Positions 52,799 through 62,396 of a stretch of 64,000 nucleotides of DNA are shown piece by piece (position 1 is the stretch's first letter; each line of letters begins with the position of its first letter). The notes under the pieces were generated by a model. The model made no database searches. It was not told the origin of the DNA and was given only the letters and a program-made list of their open reading frames with translations. Source of the DNA: Bifidobacterium sp. ESL0682. Its GTDB lineage: Bacteria; Actinomycetota; Actinomycetes; Actinomycetales; Bifidobacteriaceae. The position numbers were made by a program, and so were the translations under genes. The DNA is taken from assembly GCF_029392815.1 (NCBI RefSeq), contig NZ_CP113942.1:1240001-1304000 (forward strand), in the 5' to 3' direction.

Positions 52799-54367
52799 CT
52801 AGTTTCGACTCGCACGCATCCGCACGATGATCAACAAACCTGCAATCAGTAGGGCAACCACCGCTATTATTGCTATTCCCCTGACATCAGAGCCAGTTTT
52901 TGCGAGCGAAGTACCATCATCAGATGTTGCTTGGCCGGAAGTTTTAGACGCTTTACTGGAAGAGGGATCTGCAGGAGTCAAAGATGCTGCATCTTGATGA
53001 CCTTGATTTTGCTCAACGCCATGGTGTCCTTCAGCGGCACTGATTTCACTAGACTGCGATGAATTACTCGCTTGGGATGGTTGACTCGTCGAATTGCTCA
53101 CTTGAGAAGGAACCGCCACTGGGCCACCTAGATGCGACGACGAATTTGCCGAGCTCACTGGCTGCGAAGGCGGAGTAGCCGGGCTGACTGGCTGAGACGG
53201 CGAAGCCAACGCATTACTTGGCGGGGACGGAACCGTCACCGAACCTTCAGACGATGAAGGCACATTCGGTTTTGCAGGCTGAGAAGGCTCAGAGACCGGA
53301 TTACTGGGTTGTCCCGATGAACCCGTCGACTCCGCCGGATGAGAAGGCGAAGTCACAGGACTGGTCGGCTGTGAAGGCGAAGCAGTAGGATCACCAGGTT
53401 GCGAAGGTGGAGTAGTCGGGCTGCTTGGCTGAGACGGAGACGAGGGCTGAGACGGCGAAGTTACGGGATTCGTCGGCTGTGAAGGCGGAGTGGTGGGATT
53501 ACTCGGCTGCGACGGAGTAGACGGGCTGCCCGGCTGAGACGGAGACGAAGGCTGCGAAGGCGTCTGTGAAGCTCCACGTTCAGTGCCGTCAGGCTTTACT
53601 TCATCCAATTGATCGGTGGGAATAATGGTCTTACTCGCAGGACACGTATCAAGCGTCTGCTGCATAGCTTGTTTTTCAGTGGAACTGACAGTCAGATTCC
53701 ATTTGTGTTTCACCGCAATCTGTCGAGTAACGAATTCGCAATCATATGAGTAATCCATGCTGATGCCATTAAGCTGACCGGCCTTGTCGGTTTTGCGACT
53801 CCAGTCTGTTGGCTGCCACTGGTCTGCGGCCATATCACCATGGTCAATATTGCCTAAATGATCAGCGGCAAAGAGAATATAAGGATCGTTATAGTAGGAT
53901 CGTCGATTGGCCGCACTCCATGAACGAGCACCTGATTTCCACGCGTCCCCTGTTGCCACACTATGCTCGATATCAAGATTGCTCATAACGTACGGCTTGC
54001 TGCTACCGGCAATAAAGGTAACGGTTTTGCCGGAATACGGCTCGACCATGGTTCCACCCTGAACATGGCATTTGCCTGTGACCGTTTCTCCGGTCAAATC
54101 TCTCTTCAGAATGCTGTTGCGCGTGTTGCAGCCATCTTTACTAGCCCAGCTTTTTGCGAAATCTTTTCCTCGGTTGTAGTCACCACGATCATCTTTGGCA
54201 ACGACACGTAACTCATTAAGCGCCGTGCTTGCCTGTGTGTCAGCAGCAATTTCCTCATTCGGATCCGTCTGGGATGATGCGGTGTCACCCATTGCAGGAA
54301 CAGCATAAAACCCAAAAGCAAGAGCAACGGCAACAACGCTGCTCACAATCCCAGTTTTTATCTTCAT
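52799..54367 (-). CDS. Secreted, wall-anchored DUF1524 (HNH-type) nuclease-like protein
   Basis: The 522-residue protein starts with a signal peptide (MKIKTGIVSSVVAVALAFGFYAVPAMG). A DUF1524 domain (about residues 55-250) follows with the HNH-like SNLDIEHSVATGDAWKSGARSW, the NDP box YYNDPYILFAADHLGNIDHGDM and a CEFVTRQIAVKHKWNL segment. A Pro/Ser/Gln-rich stalk of about 190 residues with repeated PSQP units leads to LAKTG, a non-canonical sortase motif, a membrane segment and an RMRASRN tail. It is probably an extracellular nuclease held on the wall. GGGGA precedes the ATG. It lies next to the distal end of the CRISPR array. Confidence 0.82.
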   Translation of the reverse strand: MKIKTGIVSSVVAVALAFGFYAVPAMGDTASSQTDPNEEIAADTQASTALNELRVVAKDDRGDYNRGKDFAKSWASKDGCNTRNSILKRDLTGETVTGKCHVQGGTMVEPYSGKTVTFIAGSSKPYVMSNLDIEHSVATGDAWKSGARSWSAANRRSYYNDPYILFAADHLGNIDHGDMAADQWQPTDWSRKTDKAGQLNGISMDYSYDCEFVTRQIAVKHKWNLTVSSTEKQAMQQTLDTCPASKTIIPTDQLDEVKPDGTERGASQTPSQPSSPSQPGSPSTPSQPSNPTTPPSQPTNPVTSPSQPSSPSQPSSPTTPPSQPGDPTASPSQPTSPVTSPSHPAESTGSSGQPSNPVSEPSQPAKPNVPSSSEGSVTVPSPPSNALASPSQPVSPATPPSQPVSSANSSSHLGGPVAVPSQVSNSTSQPSQASNSSQSSEISAAEGHHGVEQNQGHQDAASLTPADPSSSKASKTSGQATSDDGTSLAKTGSDVRGIAIIAVVALLIAGLLIIVRMRASRN

Positions 54368-54879
54368 TTAATCCCCTTCTGCAATCGTTATTACAATTTG
54401 CGTTATTTTATTGGAATAGCGTCGTATAACGATAAACGCTCAACCCGACGAGCATTGTCTTCCATGTACTACGTCAACGATTGACGTACGGAAATTTTCA
54501 CTCTAAACCGCAAAATGGCACCGAGTATAAGAAGAACAGAGCCGCCACACACATCTTCACGATTATCGTGCCGGTGGTGGATATGCACATTGGGACAAAC
54601 TCATATGGAAGAACACACTTACCAGCAAGTTATCGGTGGGCTGAAGCAAAAGCCGAAGGACGCAATCACGCAAGGCGGGCTGCCGGCCTTCAAGGCCAGC
54701 GAGTTCAACCCGGATGCACCCAGCGTCGACCCGCATGTCAATTACTTCTGCCCCGACTGCGCAACTCTCGACCACGCCATCGCACCTACACTGAAGTGAC
54801 CGACTCACTACAGATTAACCCGTATAGTCAATCCCCTCGACACCAAGACGAAGAATCACTACTCCACCCGGCCCGCAAA
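54368..54879. other. Region between the nuclease gene and the array remnant
   Basis: This holds the promoter side of the nuclease gene and one short unclassified frame (54605-54799). A very weak repeat-like TCAATCCCCTCGAC at 54829-54842 lies one unit before the first degenerate repeat and may be a yet older remnant. Nothing else can be supported. Confidence 0.35.
54605..54799 (+). CDS. Small hypothetical protein
   Basis: A 64-codon frame starts MEEHTYQQVIGGLKQKPKDA and contains YFCPDCATLDHA, with a CxxC pair that could bind a metal. I do not recognise it. A GGGA lies about 10 bases upstream. The lack of arginine-rich shadow composition makes it more credible than neighbouring frames, but it may be a fragment of a gene lost at the array edge. 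Confidence 0.3.
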   Translation: MEEHTYQQVIGGLKQKPKDAITQGGLPAFKASEFNPDAPSVDPHVNYFCPDCATLDHAIAPTLK

Positions 54880-54978
54880 ACGTTGCCACTTATTCCCGCG
54901 AAGGAAGTAACGCTTCTTCTCCCGCCACGCGCCTCCAGAAGCGTCCGATTCCAATCCGTGCCCTACGAAGGGTGCGAC
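54880..54978 (-). repeat. Two degenerate CRISPR repeats beyond the trailer end
   Basis: 54880-54911 ends CCCGCGAAGGAAGTAAC and 54948-54978 reads ATTCCAATCC...GAAGGGTGCGAC; both match the array repeat with several changes. They are separated from each other and from the first recognised repeat by 36 and 32 bases, so they are decayed array units. Confidence 0.7.
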
Positions 54979-55010
54979 AGACACTTGCCGGCGACGAGGA
55001 TCTTGGGGGT

Positions 55011-57282
55011 ATTTCAATCCACGCCCCCGCGAAGAGAGCGACGATGGGTAAGCTTGCCGTCCCTGAGCATGTCCTGATCTCAATCCACGCTCCCGCGAAG
55101 GGAGCGACTCAAAAACATCACCTGCACCATACGCAAATACTCATTTCAATCCACGCCTCCGCGAAGAGAGCGACTTCAGCACGCCTCAACCCGCACTCCG
55201 CGCCGAGTCATTTCAATCCACGCTCCCGCGAAGGGAGCGACGCGACTCCCACATGGTCACGGCCGTGTGATCAAGATTTCAATCCACGCTCCCGCGAAGG
55301 GAGCGACCAGCCATCCGTGGCCGGGGTTGCACGAACCGGCATTTCAATCCACGCTCCCGCGAAGGGAGCGACTGGTTTCTCATCGGCGTGCTCGTATTGA
55401 GAGGGATTTCAATCCACGCTCCCGCGAAGGGAGCGACCAACACGGTTCTTCTCGATCGTGCGGATCCTTTGTTATTTCAATCCACGCTCCCGCGAAGGGA
55501 GCGACTCAACAAGTTCTATGGAGATGATGCAGCATGGCAATTTCAATCCACGCTCCCGCGAAGGGAGCGACCAGCAGGGCGCCAAACACCCGCTCGCCCC
55601 GGACCAATTTCAATCCACGCTCCCGCGAAGGGAGCGACATCTGATGGCCGGCATACTGAGGTGGGGCCATATATTTCAATCCACGCTCCCGCGAAGGGAG
55701 CGACGTTTAAAGGTGCGCAGAAAGACCATTAGCGAGTGATTTCAATCCACGCTCCCGCGAAGGGAGCGACCTGGACGTAATGGCCGATCTCATGGGCGAG
55801 CGTATTTCAATCCACGCTCCCGCGAAGGGAGCGACACCGGCGGATGGCACGTTGCGCGGCCTTCAGCCAATTTCAATCCACGCTCCCGCGAAGGGAGCGA
55901 CATGCGTACATTGACCGATTGAGCAAGATAGCCAAATTTCAATCCACGCTCCCGCGAAGGGAGCGACGCAAGGCATGGCAAAGCTTCACGTCTTGGCTAT
56001 CATTTCAATCCACGCTCCCGCGAAGGGAGCGACTTACCTGTTGGGCGAGCATGTCGATGACGGTTTTATTTCAATCCACGCTCCCGCGAAGGGAGCGACC
56101 CGCGCTGCCCCATGGCGGACACCTCCAAAAACATTTCAATCCACGCTCCCGCGAAGGGAGCGACTCGTGGCCGCCGGCAACGCGGCCACGGCCAAATGAT
56201 TTCAATCCACGCTCCCGCGAAGGGAGCGACTCGGCAGCGAGTTCAGAAACTCCGGCGAGTTCCTATTTCAATCCACGCTCCCGCGAAGGGAGCGACACCA
56301 ATCATCATTCACCGCCAATATCATCAAGTATTTCAATCCACGCTCCCGCGAAGGGAGCGACCATATTCCCAATCTTGTCTGCCACCCACTGCCATATTTC
56401 AATCCACGCTCCCGCGAAGGGAGCGACATGCAATGTTCCATGACATGATTTTCCGTGCGGTATTTCAATCCACGCTCCCGCGAGGGGAGCGACCATCAAG
56501 GGTTCCACCTGCGCCTTGTCTGATATTATTTCAATCCACGCTCCCGCGAAGGGAGCGACCTGCCGTAGCCGCCTGTCTTGCGGATGGTCGGGAATTTCAA
56601 TCCACGCTCCCGCGAAGGGAGCGACGGAAATCAAGAAAATCATCGAACAAATCCAAGGAATTTCAATCCACGCTCCCGCGAAGGGAGCGACGGAAAATCG
56701 GAGCAGTATGGTCGGCCACCTGGTTATTTCAATCCACGCTCCCGCGAAGGGAGCGACGGAAAATCGGAGCAGTATGGTCGGCCACCTGGTTATTTCAATC
56801 CACGCTCCCGCGAAGGGAGCGACAAATTCGGCATCGTCAGCGTATTGGATGGTTATTATTTCAATCCACGCTCCCGCGAAGGGAGCGACCTCGCCTACGA
56901 GACCGCATGACACAGGAAAGAGATTTCAATCCACGCTCCCGCGAAGGGAGCGACACGACGGATGGGCCGCGGTCGAGCCGCTCGGCGAATTTCAATCCAC
57001 GCTCCCGCGAAGGGAGCGACCAGTAAAGGCAATACGTTGGGCGCGGATAGCTGATTTCAATCCACGCTCCCGCGAAGGGAGCGACCTTAACGAGCTTGCC
57101 GACCAACGGCGTATCCGTATTTCAATCCACGCTCCCGCGAAGGGAGCGACCGGCTGAGGATTTGGCCAGTGTAATCGACACTAAATTTCAATCCACGCTC
57201 CCGCGAAGGGAGCGACTCATAACCTTCAAGGGCTTGCACAATGACCCTGAATTTCAATCCACGCTCCCGCGAAGGGAGCGAC
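55011..57282 (-). CRISPR. Type I-C CRISPR array, 35 repeats and 34 spacers
   Basis: The 32-base repeat, in crRNA sense, begins GTCGCTCCCTTC and ends GTGGATTGAAAT, with a CGCTCCC/GGGAGCG hairpin. This is the usual I-C type. Repeats start at 55011, 55077, 55143, 55210 and so on to 57251. Spacers are 33-36 bases, mostly 34. The first and third repeats (55011, 55143) have two changes each and the second (55077) one, marking the old trailer end; the repeat at 56462 has one change. The cas2-proximal repeat (57251-57282) is perfect, so the leader is to the right and transcription is on the minus strand. Two neighbouring spacers are identical (56692-56725 and 56758-56791). Confidence 0.97.
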
Positions 57283-57491
57283 AGCAGTGATGGAATCAAT
57301 AATTCCACTATACGAACATCATAATAGCAAATGCCGAGCCAAATGAAAGATAAAATTATCTTCAAAACAAAAAATCACTTTTAAGTTATCAAATGACCAT
57401 CAAAGATGAAGAGAAAACTCAAAATCTTGAAAATTTATCAAATCAATTGGTGCGAACCTCATACATAAACTATGAGTCCTTACCCTTCGCA
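57283..57491 (-). promoter_or_regulatory. CRISPR leader
   Basis: This AT-rich 209-base stretch between cas2 and the first perfect repeat is the expected leader: it holds the array promoter and the integration signal. No gene is present. I cannot fix a -10/-35 pair with confidence. Confidence 0.6.
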
Positions 57492-57785
57492 CTAAACCAT
57501 CATGACTTCATCATTAGGCAAATGCCTTTGAACACCGATATGTTCAATGCGATTTGAATATTTGGCACCAAGATTGTAAAAACGAAGGCTATCACAATCC
57601 GTGTCAATGATTTCGGTCAAACCATGTTTTAAAACCAATAAATCCGAAGGTGTAACAGTACATTCGAAAACGCTGTTGTTCTGTACTCTCTGTCCATATT
57701 TCGTACAAACTTTCGCAACCCTTCTCAAACGACTACGCCCTTGAGGAGTTTCTGTATTCACATCATAAGCAACGACGACCATCAT
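57492..57785 (-). CDS. cas2: CRISPR-associated endonuclease Cas2
   Basis: Cas2 forms the adaptation complex with Cas1. The 97-residue protein has the ferredoxin-like start MVVVAYDVNTETPQGRSRLRRVAKVC with the conserved Asp, then YGQRVQNNSVFECTVTPSDL and DSLRFYNLG, all typical of type I-C Cas2. Two ATGs are adjacent at the start. It is the last cas gene before the leader, 58 bases after cas1. Confidence 0.95.
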   Translation of the reverse strand: MMVVVAYDVNTETPQGRSRLRRVAKVCTKYGQRVQNNSVFECTVTPSDLLVLKHGLTEIIDTDCDSLRFYNLGAKYSNRIEHIGVQRHLPNDEVMMV

Positions 57786-57843
57786 GTTTTCTCACACTTC
57801 TAGCGATGAAGCTCACGGAAATTAACGACTTCCATTTGGCCTA

Positions 57844-58890
57844 TCACTTCCACAGCAGTGGCGGATATGCATCCAAATCTCCTCGTAATGCCCGCACCAA
57901 GAGCAGCGCCTGCACATAAGGCACGAGACCCCAAGGTATCTTTTCATTAAGAAATGGGTGAGTCATTTGCTCCTGTTTACGTTTCTGCCACGACGCTAAA
58001 ACAGTTTTTCTACCCTTCTCATTAAGGAAAATCCCGTCATTCTCACGTTCTTCGAAATCCTTCCGTTTAATTGCTCCTGTATTGACCAAACTAAGCACGA
58101 ATCTATCAGCTACAACCGGCCGGAACTCCTCCATTAAATCCAATGCTAAAGAAGCGCGGCCAGGCCTATCAACATGCATAAATCCCACATAAGGATCAAG
58201 GCCAACACCTTGCAATGCCGCAGTACAATCACCGGTCAAAAGCGTGTACACAAAAGACATCAGCGCATTCATCCGATCCATCGGTGGTCGACGGCTCCGC
58301 CCCTCAAAATAGAAATCATCTTTTGAACGAAGAATCAAATCATCATATGCAGCAAAATAGTCCTTAGCCGCATTCCCTTCTATTCCACGAAGCTCATCTA
58401 CTGAGGAACAATTCTCCACTTCCCCTAGCGCACACTTTAGCGCAGCACTTTGAGCCGAAATTCTCTCCACATTAACACGCATAGCATGGTCACGCTTGGT
58501 TCTTTCCAAAACCCAACGGCAATTAAAAACTTTGCCAAGAATAAATGACTTAGCGACAGGCAAACTACGGCTTTCGTCATCGGCTACCCTGAACTGCTCT
58601 CTGCGTAACAACACATTGCGATTCTTCTCGCCAAGAATTGAACAATAGTAATGTCCGTGTGGTGAGAAGAACGCAATCGAGACACCAAACTCAGCACATT
58701 TACCCATCAATGCCGGAGATGCGCCTTTGTAGCTAAAAGATACTATTCCTTCAATAGAGCGCAAAGGGATTGAAGCCAAACGCTTGTCTTTATTTTGGAC
58801 GACAACATTGTCGTCTTTCAACGACAGATAGGCACCTTCACTAAGCACAAATAAAGTATTGAGTAATTGTCTCACAGTTTCTCCCTTCAT
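57844..58890 (-). CDS. cas1: CRISPR-associated endonuclease Cas1 (type I-C)
   Basis: Cas1 is the integrase that inserts spacers. The 348-residue protein has an N-terminal beta domain (EGAYLSLKDDNVVVQNKDKRLASIPL, IEGIVSFSYKGASPALMGKCAEFGVSIAFFSPHG) and a helical catalytic domain. The metal ligands are the Glu in IEGNAAKDYF, the His in GFMHVDRPGRASLALDLMEEFRP and the acidic residues after it. The intact frame and all ligands suggest working adaptation. Its start overlaps the cas4 stop by 4 bases. Confidence 0.96.
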   Translation of the reverse strand: MKGETVRQLLNTLFVLSEGAYLSLKDDNVVVQNKDKRLASIPLRSIEGIVSFSYKGASPALMGKCAEFGVSIAFFSPHGHYYCSILGEKNRNVLLRREQFRVADDESRSLPVAKSFILGKVFNCRWVLERTKRDHAMRVNVERISAQSAALKCALGEVENCSSVDELRGIEGNAAKDYFAAYDDLILRSKDDFYFEGRSRRPPMDRMNALMSFVYTLLTGDCTAALQGVGLDPYVGFMHVDRPGRASLALDLMEEFRPVVADRFVLSLVNTGAIKRKDFEERENDGIFLNEKGRKTVLASWQKRKQEQMTHPFLNEKIPWGLVPYVQALLLVRALRGDLDAYPPLLWK

Positions 58891-59594
58891 CTATCAACCG
58901 CAATATTCTCTTTGATATATTCTTTTGCCGACATGGTTTTGCTCAATTCCGGCAAACATAAATCCTTCAACGAGCATGCATTACAAGATTTTGTTCGTTT
59001 CACTTTTGGTGTGCATCCCCGACGATAGAGATCATGCATCTGTTGAGTCAGACTGACCACAGTGTCACGCAAATTATCATCCAGCTCAACGATTTCCCGA
59101 CGTTTTGTCTCCCGATAGAACAACGCCGCATTCGGAATCTCGCATGCAAGCATCTCCTCCAGGCACATCGCTTCAGCACAGAGTTGGAGTCTGTCCTCAT
59201 CCCGCACTTTGGCGTGGCCGTGTTTGTATTCAATCGGATATGGCGACCATTCCCCATCACGGCCGTGAAGTTCGACACCATTATCATCACGGTGAAACTC
59301 AACCACATCGCAAATTCCCGTGATTCCCAACTTCCTTGAAAACACTCTTAGACTACGCAAAATCAATAGATTCCCTCGCGTTTCGGACTGGCTGTAGTCA
59401 TCCACACGTTCATGTTCCAGCTGCCCTGCTGTTGTACGCGCATTTTCCTGCCAAAGCTGCTCGATATGAATCAACGCCCATTGCCTCTTGCAGAAGGCAT
59501 AATGTTGAATGCCCGAAAGGGCCAGCCAATCGCCCTCAGGATAATCGGCCGACCCGTTCAACAATTCTCGGTATGTTGGAAACTTGGAGTTCAT
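58887..59594 (-). CDS. cas4: CRISPR-associated protein Cas4
   Basis: Cas4 is a RecB-like nuclease that trims prespacers and selects PAMs in type I-C. The 235-residue protein has ALSGIQHYAFCKRQWALIHIEQLW with the first iron-sulfur Cys, GICDVVEF and YPIEYKHGHAK with the nuclease Asp, Glu and Lys, and the C-terminal cluster CNACSLKDLCLPEL with three more Cys. It lies between cas7 and cas1 on the minus strand and overlaps cas1 by 4 bases. Confidence 0.95.
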   Translation of the reverse strand: MNSKFPTYRELLNGSADYPEGDWLALSGIQHYAFCKRQWALIHIEQLWQENARTTAGQLEHERVDDYSQSETRGNLLILRSLRVFSRKLGITGICDVVEFHRDDNGVELHGRDGEWSPYPIEYKHGHAKVRDEDRLQLCAEAMCLEEMLACEIPNAALFYRETKRREIVELDDNLRDTVVSLTQQMHDLYRRGCTPKVKRTKSCNACSLKDLCLPELSKTMSAKEYIKENIAVDR

Positions 59595-59639
59595 AATTCG
59601 TCTTTGTCTAAACTCAAAAACGTTACGACCAACATGACC

Positions 59640-60488
59640 TCACTGCCCATCGAGGATTTCATACTTCAATCCCGGAATTTCAGTAGCATCGACGGACACA
59701 TTACCACCATCATCAATATGAACAGAACGATGAACTTTTGCAGAAGAATATTGCCCGGCTTTGCAGTTGTGGGTGAACCAGACGACTTTCAACACCTCCA
59801 TAGACCCTGCCGGACGTGCAGAGCTTTCATCATTGACAAAGAGGGTGAGTAGAGCATCCTTAATCTTTTCGGCATCTTCTTGAGAGAATCCAGTCTTTTC
59901 AGAGAGCTGTGGACTGATACTTCCTTTAGTAACATAAACGGCTTTACCGGAAATTCGGTATTTGGTACCCATAGTGTCACTAGATTTCTTACCGTCATCG
60001 GTTGTCTCACTATTCACCGATTTGGTAATTTGCACGCTGTCAACGGCAACCGGCTCAAGGGAAAAAGCAGATTGTATGGACACCGGTCCACGAACACCGA
60101 TAGAAACAGCCTCAACACCTGTACCTTTTTTGAAAGCAAAAACCTGTCCGAATGACCTTACATCAAACCATTCTTGACACACTTTGTTGAATACAACATC
60201 TCTGTTCTTCTGATCTTCCTTCGGAAGCCCTTTAAGGAATTTGTTCAAACGGTCGGAAAGAGACTTGGCTCCGTCATCAGACCTTTCTTGCATCCGGACA
60301 AAAATATTCTCGCCCTCGTCTTGCTCACGGTTGCGAATCTTACGTTTGATGGCCACGTCGGAAATCTCTCCAAGGCCATCGGAGGTGGTTCTTGGCCGAT
60401 TCCCTCCCAATGGATCACCATTAGGGTTGGCGTTATCGACACCTAAAACCACAACGAAATCAATCTTGTTCTGTAAAGTTTCCATCAT
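59640..60488 (-). CDS. cas7c: Type I-C Cascade backbone protein Cas7 (Csd2)
   Basis: Cas7 coats the crRNA in the type I-C effector complex. The 282-residue protein has the RRM-like core (IDFVVVLGVDNANPNGDPLGGNRPRTTSDGLGEISDVAIKRKIRN) and the Csd2 segments WFDVRSFGQVFAFKKG, SIGVRGPVSIQSAFSLEPV and YVTKGSISPQLSEKTGFS. It overlaps the end of cas8c by 4 bases and precedes cas4. Confidence 0.95.
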   Translation of the reverse strand: MMETLQNKIDFVVVLGVDNANPNGDPLGGNRPRTTSDGLGEISDVAIKRKIRNREQDEGENIFVRMQERSDDGAKSLSDRLNKFLKGLPKEDQKNRDVVFNKVCQEWFDVRSFGQVFAFKKGTGVEAVSIGVRGPVSIQSAFSLEPVAVDSVQITKSVNSETTDDGKKSSDTMGTKYRISGKAVYVTKGSISPQLSEKTGFSQEDAEKIKDALLTLFVNDESSARPAGSMEVLKVVWFTHNCKAGQYSSAKVHRSVHIDDGGNVSVDATEIPGLKYEILDGQ

Positions 60489-62396
60489 TTCTCCTTAGCT
60501 AGTTCCACTTTTATCGATTTTTGTTTCCGCTGTTTTTTCTTTTGCAGTTTTCTGCGCTCTTGCGAATACCCCATCAGATACAGTGGCGTCAACGGATGAT
60601 TATCCTCATATTCGTTGTTTTTGAATAAGGCCATCACTTCATCAATATCATTCTGGAACCATTGACTACCATTGAGCGATTTTATATAGGGGGCAAGCTG
60701 AAGCATGATATTTCCCCAAGTCGTATAAGGCTTAGCTGCAAAATTCGTCATCAGTTTCACCGCCGTAGTCGGCCTATCAGCGTTCTGCTTCCAAAGCACT
60801 CCCCTTTCCAAATGATCTGCAAGTGCGAGCAGTCTGCCATACAGATAATCTCTGTCCTGGCGTTGTTCATCCAACTCCATAGTTATTCCCTTCCCGTTTT
60901 GTATATAAATGCTCTTCCAAATACTGCAGGTAATTTCAAGGTCGCGTTTCCACTGGTTTTCCTTTTCATAGCTGGCAGGTCGAATAACGTTATTAAACGC
61001 AGAAAGCGCCAACCCTCTGGGCAGACTTGAGTTGCTGAACATCGATTGAATCAGCTGTTTCTCAACTTTCATTTTCAAGCTACTATAGGAGTTACCACTT
61101 TTTCACCTGGTCCATATACGCAATTGACAATGTCCAAATATGATGGAGCACCAAAATACTCTATAGGCTTGCTAGACGCAGAACTTGTACGCGAGCCTTC
61201 TGCGGACGACATATCAAAACGCACCAACGGCCAAGACGAATCTTCATGCCAACGATTTATCGATTCAAAATACTGATCTTCTAGCAGCTCTTGATAATAG
61301 GTAAGACTTAGCCTGCCCGTAGTGGCCGAATCGAATATGGACACGACGACAGTTCTTGGATGTTTTTCACTTGCTCAGCAGAACCGAAGCCACGGACCAA
61401 TGCTCCAAATTTTCTTGCATAATCAGTGTCTGTGTTCGATTTTGCCCGGCTAAGGATTTCTGTATCCGTCAAATACGCTTCGGTCGCTTGTTCGACGACA
61501 TAGGAATTCCCGAAAGGCAAAGGAATACGCCGCCTCTGCCCTACCGCCCATATCACTATTGCTTGTTTATCGGTTATAGTGCCGTTATTATTTACCAGCC
61601 ATTTCAAGGCAGCATGCGCTTTTTGCGATGTTATCGAATCGATTCTACTAGCTTCAGCTTGTGAAGAGAATCGTCCTCTGAACGTGAAATTACTGTTGTC
61701 ATTTGCCGAAACAAGCTTAGCGTTGCCCGCAGTACCGACAATGTTCTTGGGATAATTGGCTGCCTGTGAGCGGAAAATGCCTCCCAATGAATCCCGACCC
61801 TTGGCTGGTTTATCTCCAGTTTCATACGCTATCCAACGCTGCCATAATGTTTTATCCTCCCAGACGTTGCTTTCAGAACTGTCAAGATCCCTTACGGAAA
61901 AACGAACTCCGGCTTTCTCCTCACCTTTTGGCAAGGCGACGCTTCCATCTTCATTGCGCTCGTAAATACCGTGATCACATGCATCGGAAATGAGACTGTG
62001 CTGACTCAGATAGGCAAATATCGCATTAAGTTTGACATTGCCGCCTTTCCAATCACCCAATTGTCCCATATACTGACTGAATTTCTTCTTATCGAATGTA
62101 CTATCAATATATTGCAATTGATCACACAGCGGATGCGGAGCTGGGTCTTTTCCAGCACGCCCCATGGAAGACTCCGTACAGGGTGCAATAATCGTGACAT
62201 CCTGGGCATCTCTTGTAACGCCAATACAATTACCTGCGGCATCGAGCGATATCTGCAGCTTGGTTGGAAACGTCATATGGAACAAAGGCAACAGAGCTTT
62301 TTTGACTTGCGGATTACCTTCTTCATCAAAAGGCACGATGCCTGTGCTGGACTCAATCCCATCGTAAGTTTTTAACAAATTGGACCACAGACTCAT
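60485..62396 (-). pseudogene. cas8c: Type I-C Cascade large subunit Cas8c (Csd1), two frameshifts as sequenced
   Basis: Cas8c recognises the PAM and helps recruit Cas3. The first piece begins MSLWSNLLKTYDGIE and includes NFTFRGRFSSQAEASRIDSITSQKAHAALKWL. The second has VSIFDSATTGRLSLTYYQEL, and the third has RPASYEKENQWKRDLEITCSIW and LDEQRQDRDYLYGRLLALADHLE, all Csd1 hallmarks. Breaks lie at the T5 at 61363-61367 (a sixth T joins the first two pieces through HPRTVVVSIFD) and at about 61077-61078 (one more T in the gene joins PIVA to LKMKVEKQL). The corrected protein is about 637 residues. If the breaks are real, interference would be lost. Confidence 0.88.

Noticed and set aside
54972..57157. 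Several long open frames with repeated ISIHAPAKGAT or FQSTLPRRER segments
   Set aside because: They are translations of the CRISPR repeat in different frames, not repeat proteins.
61075..61344. Treating the middle cas8c piece as an extra small cas gene
   Set aside because: Its sequence is the internal Csd1 segment and it joins both neighbours after one-base corrections.
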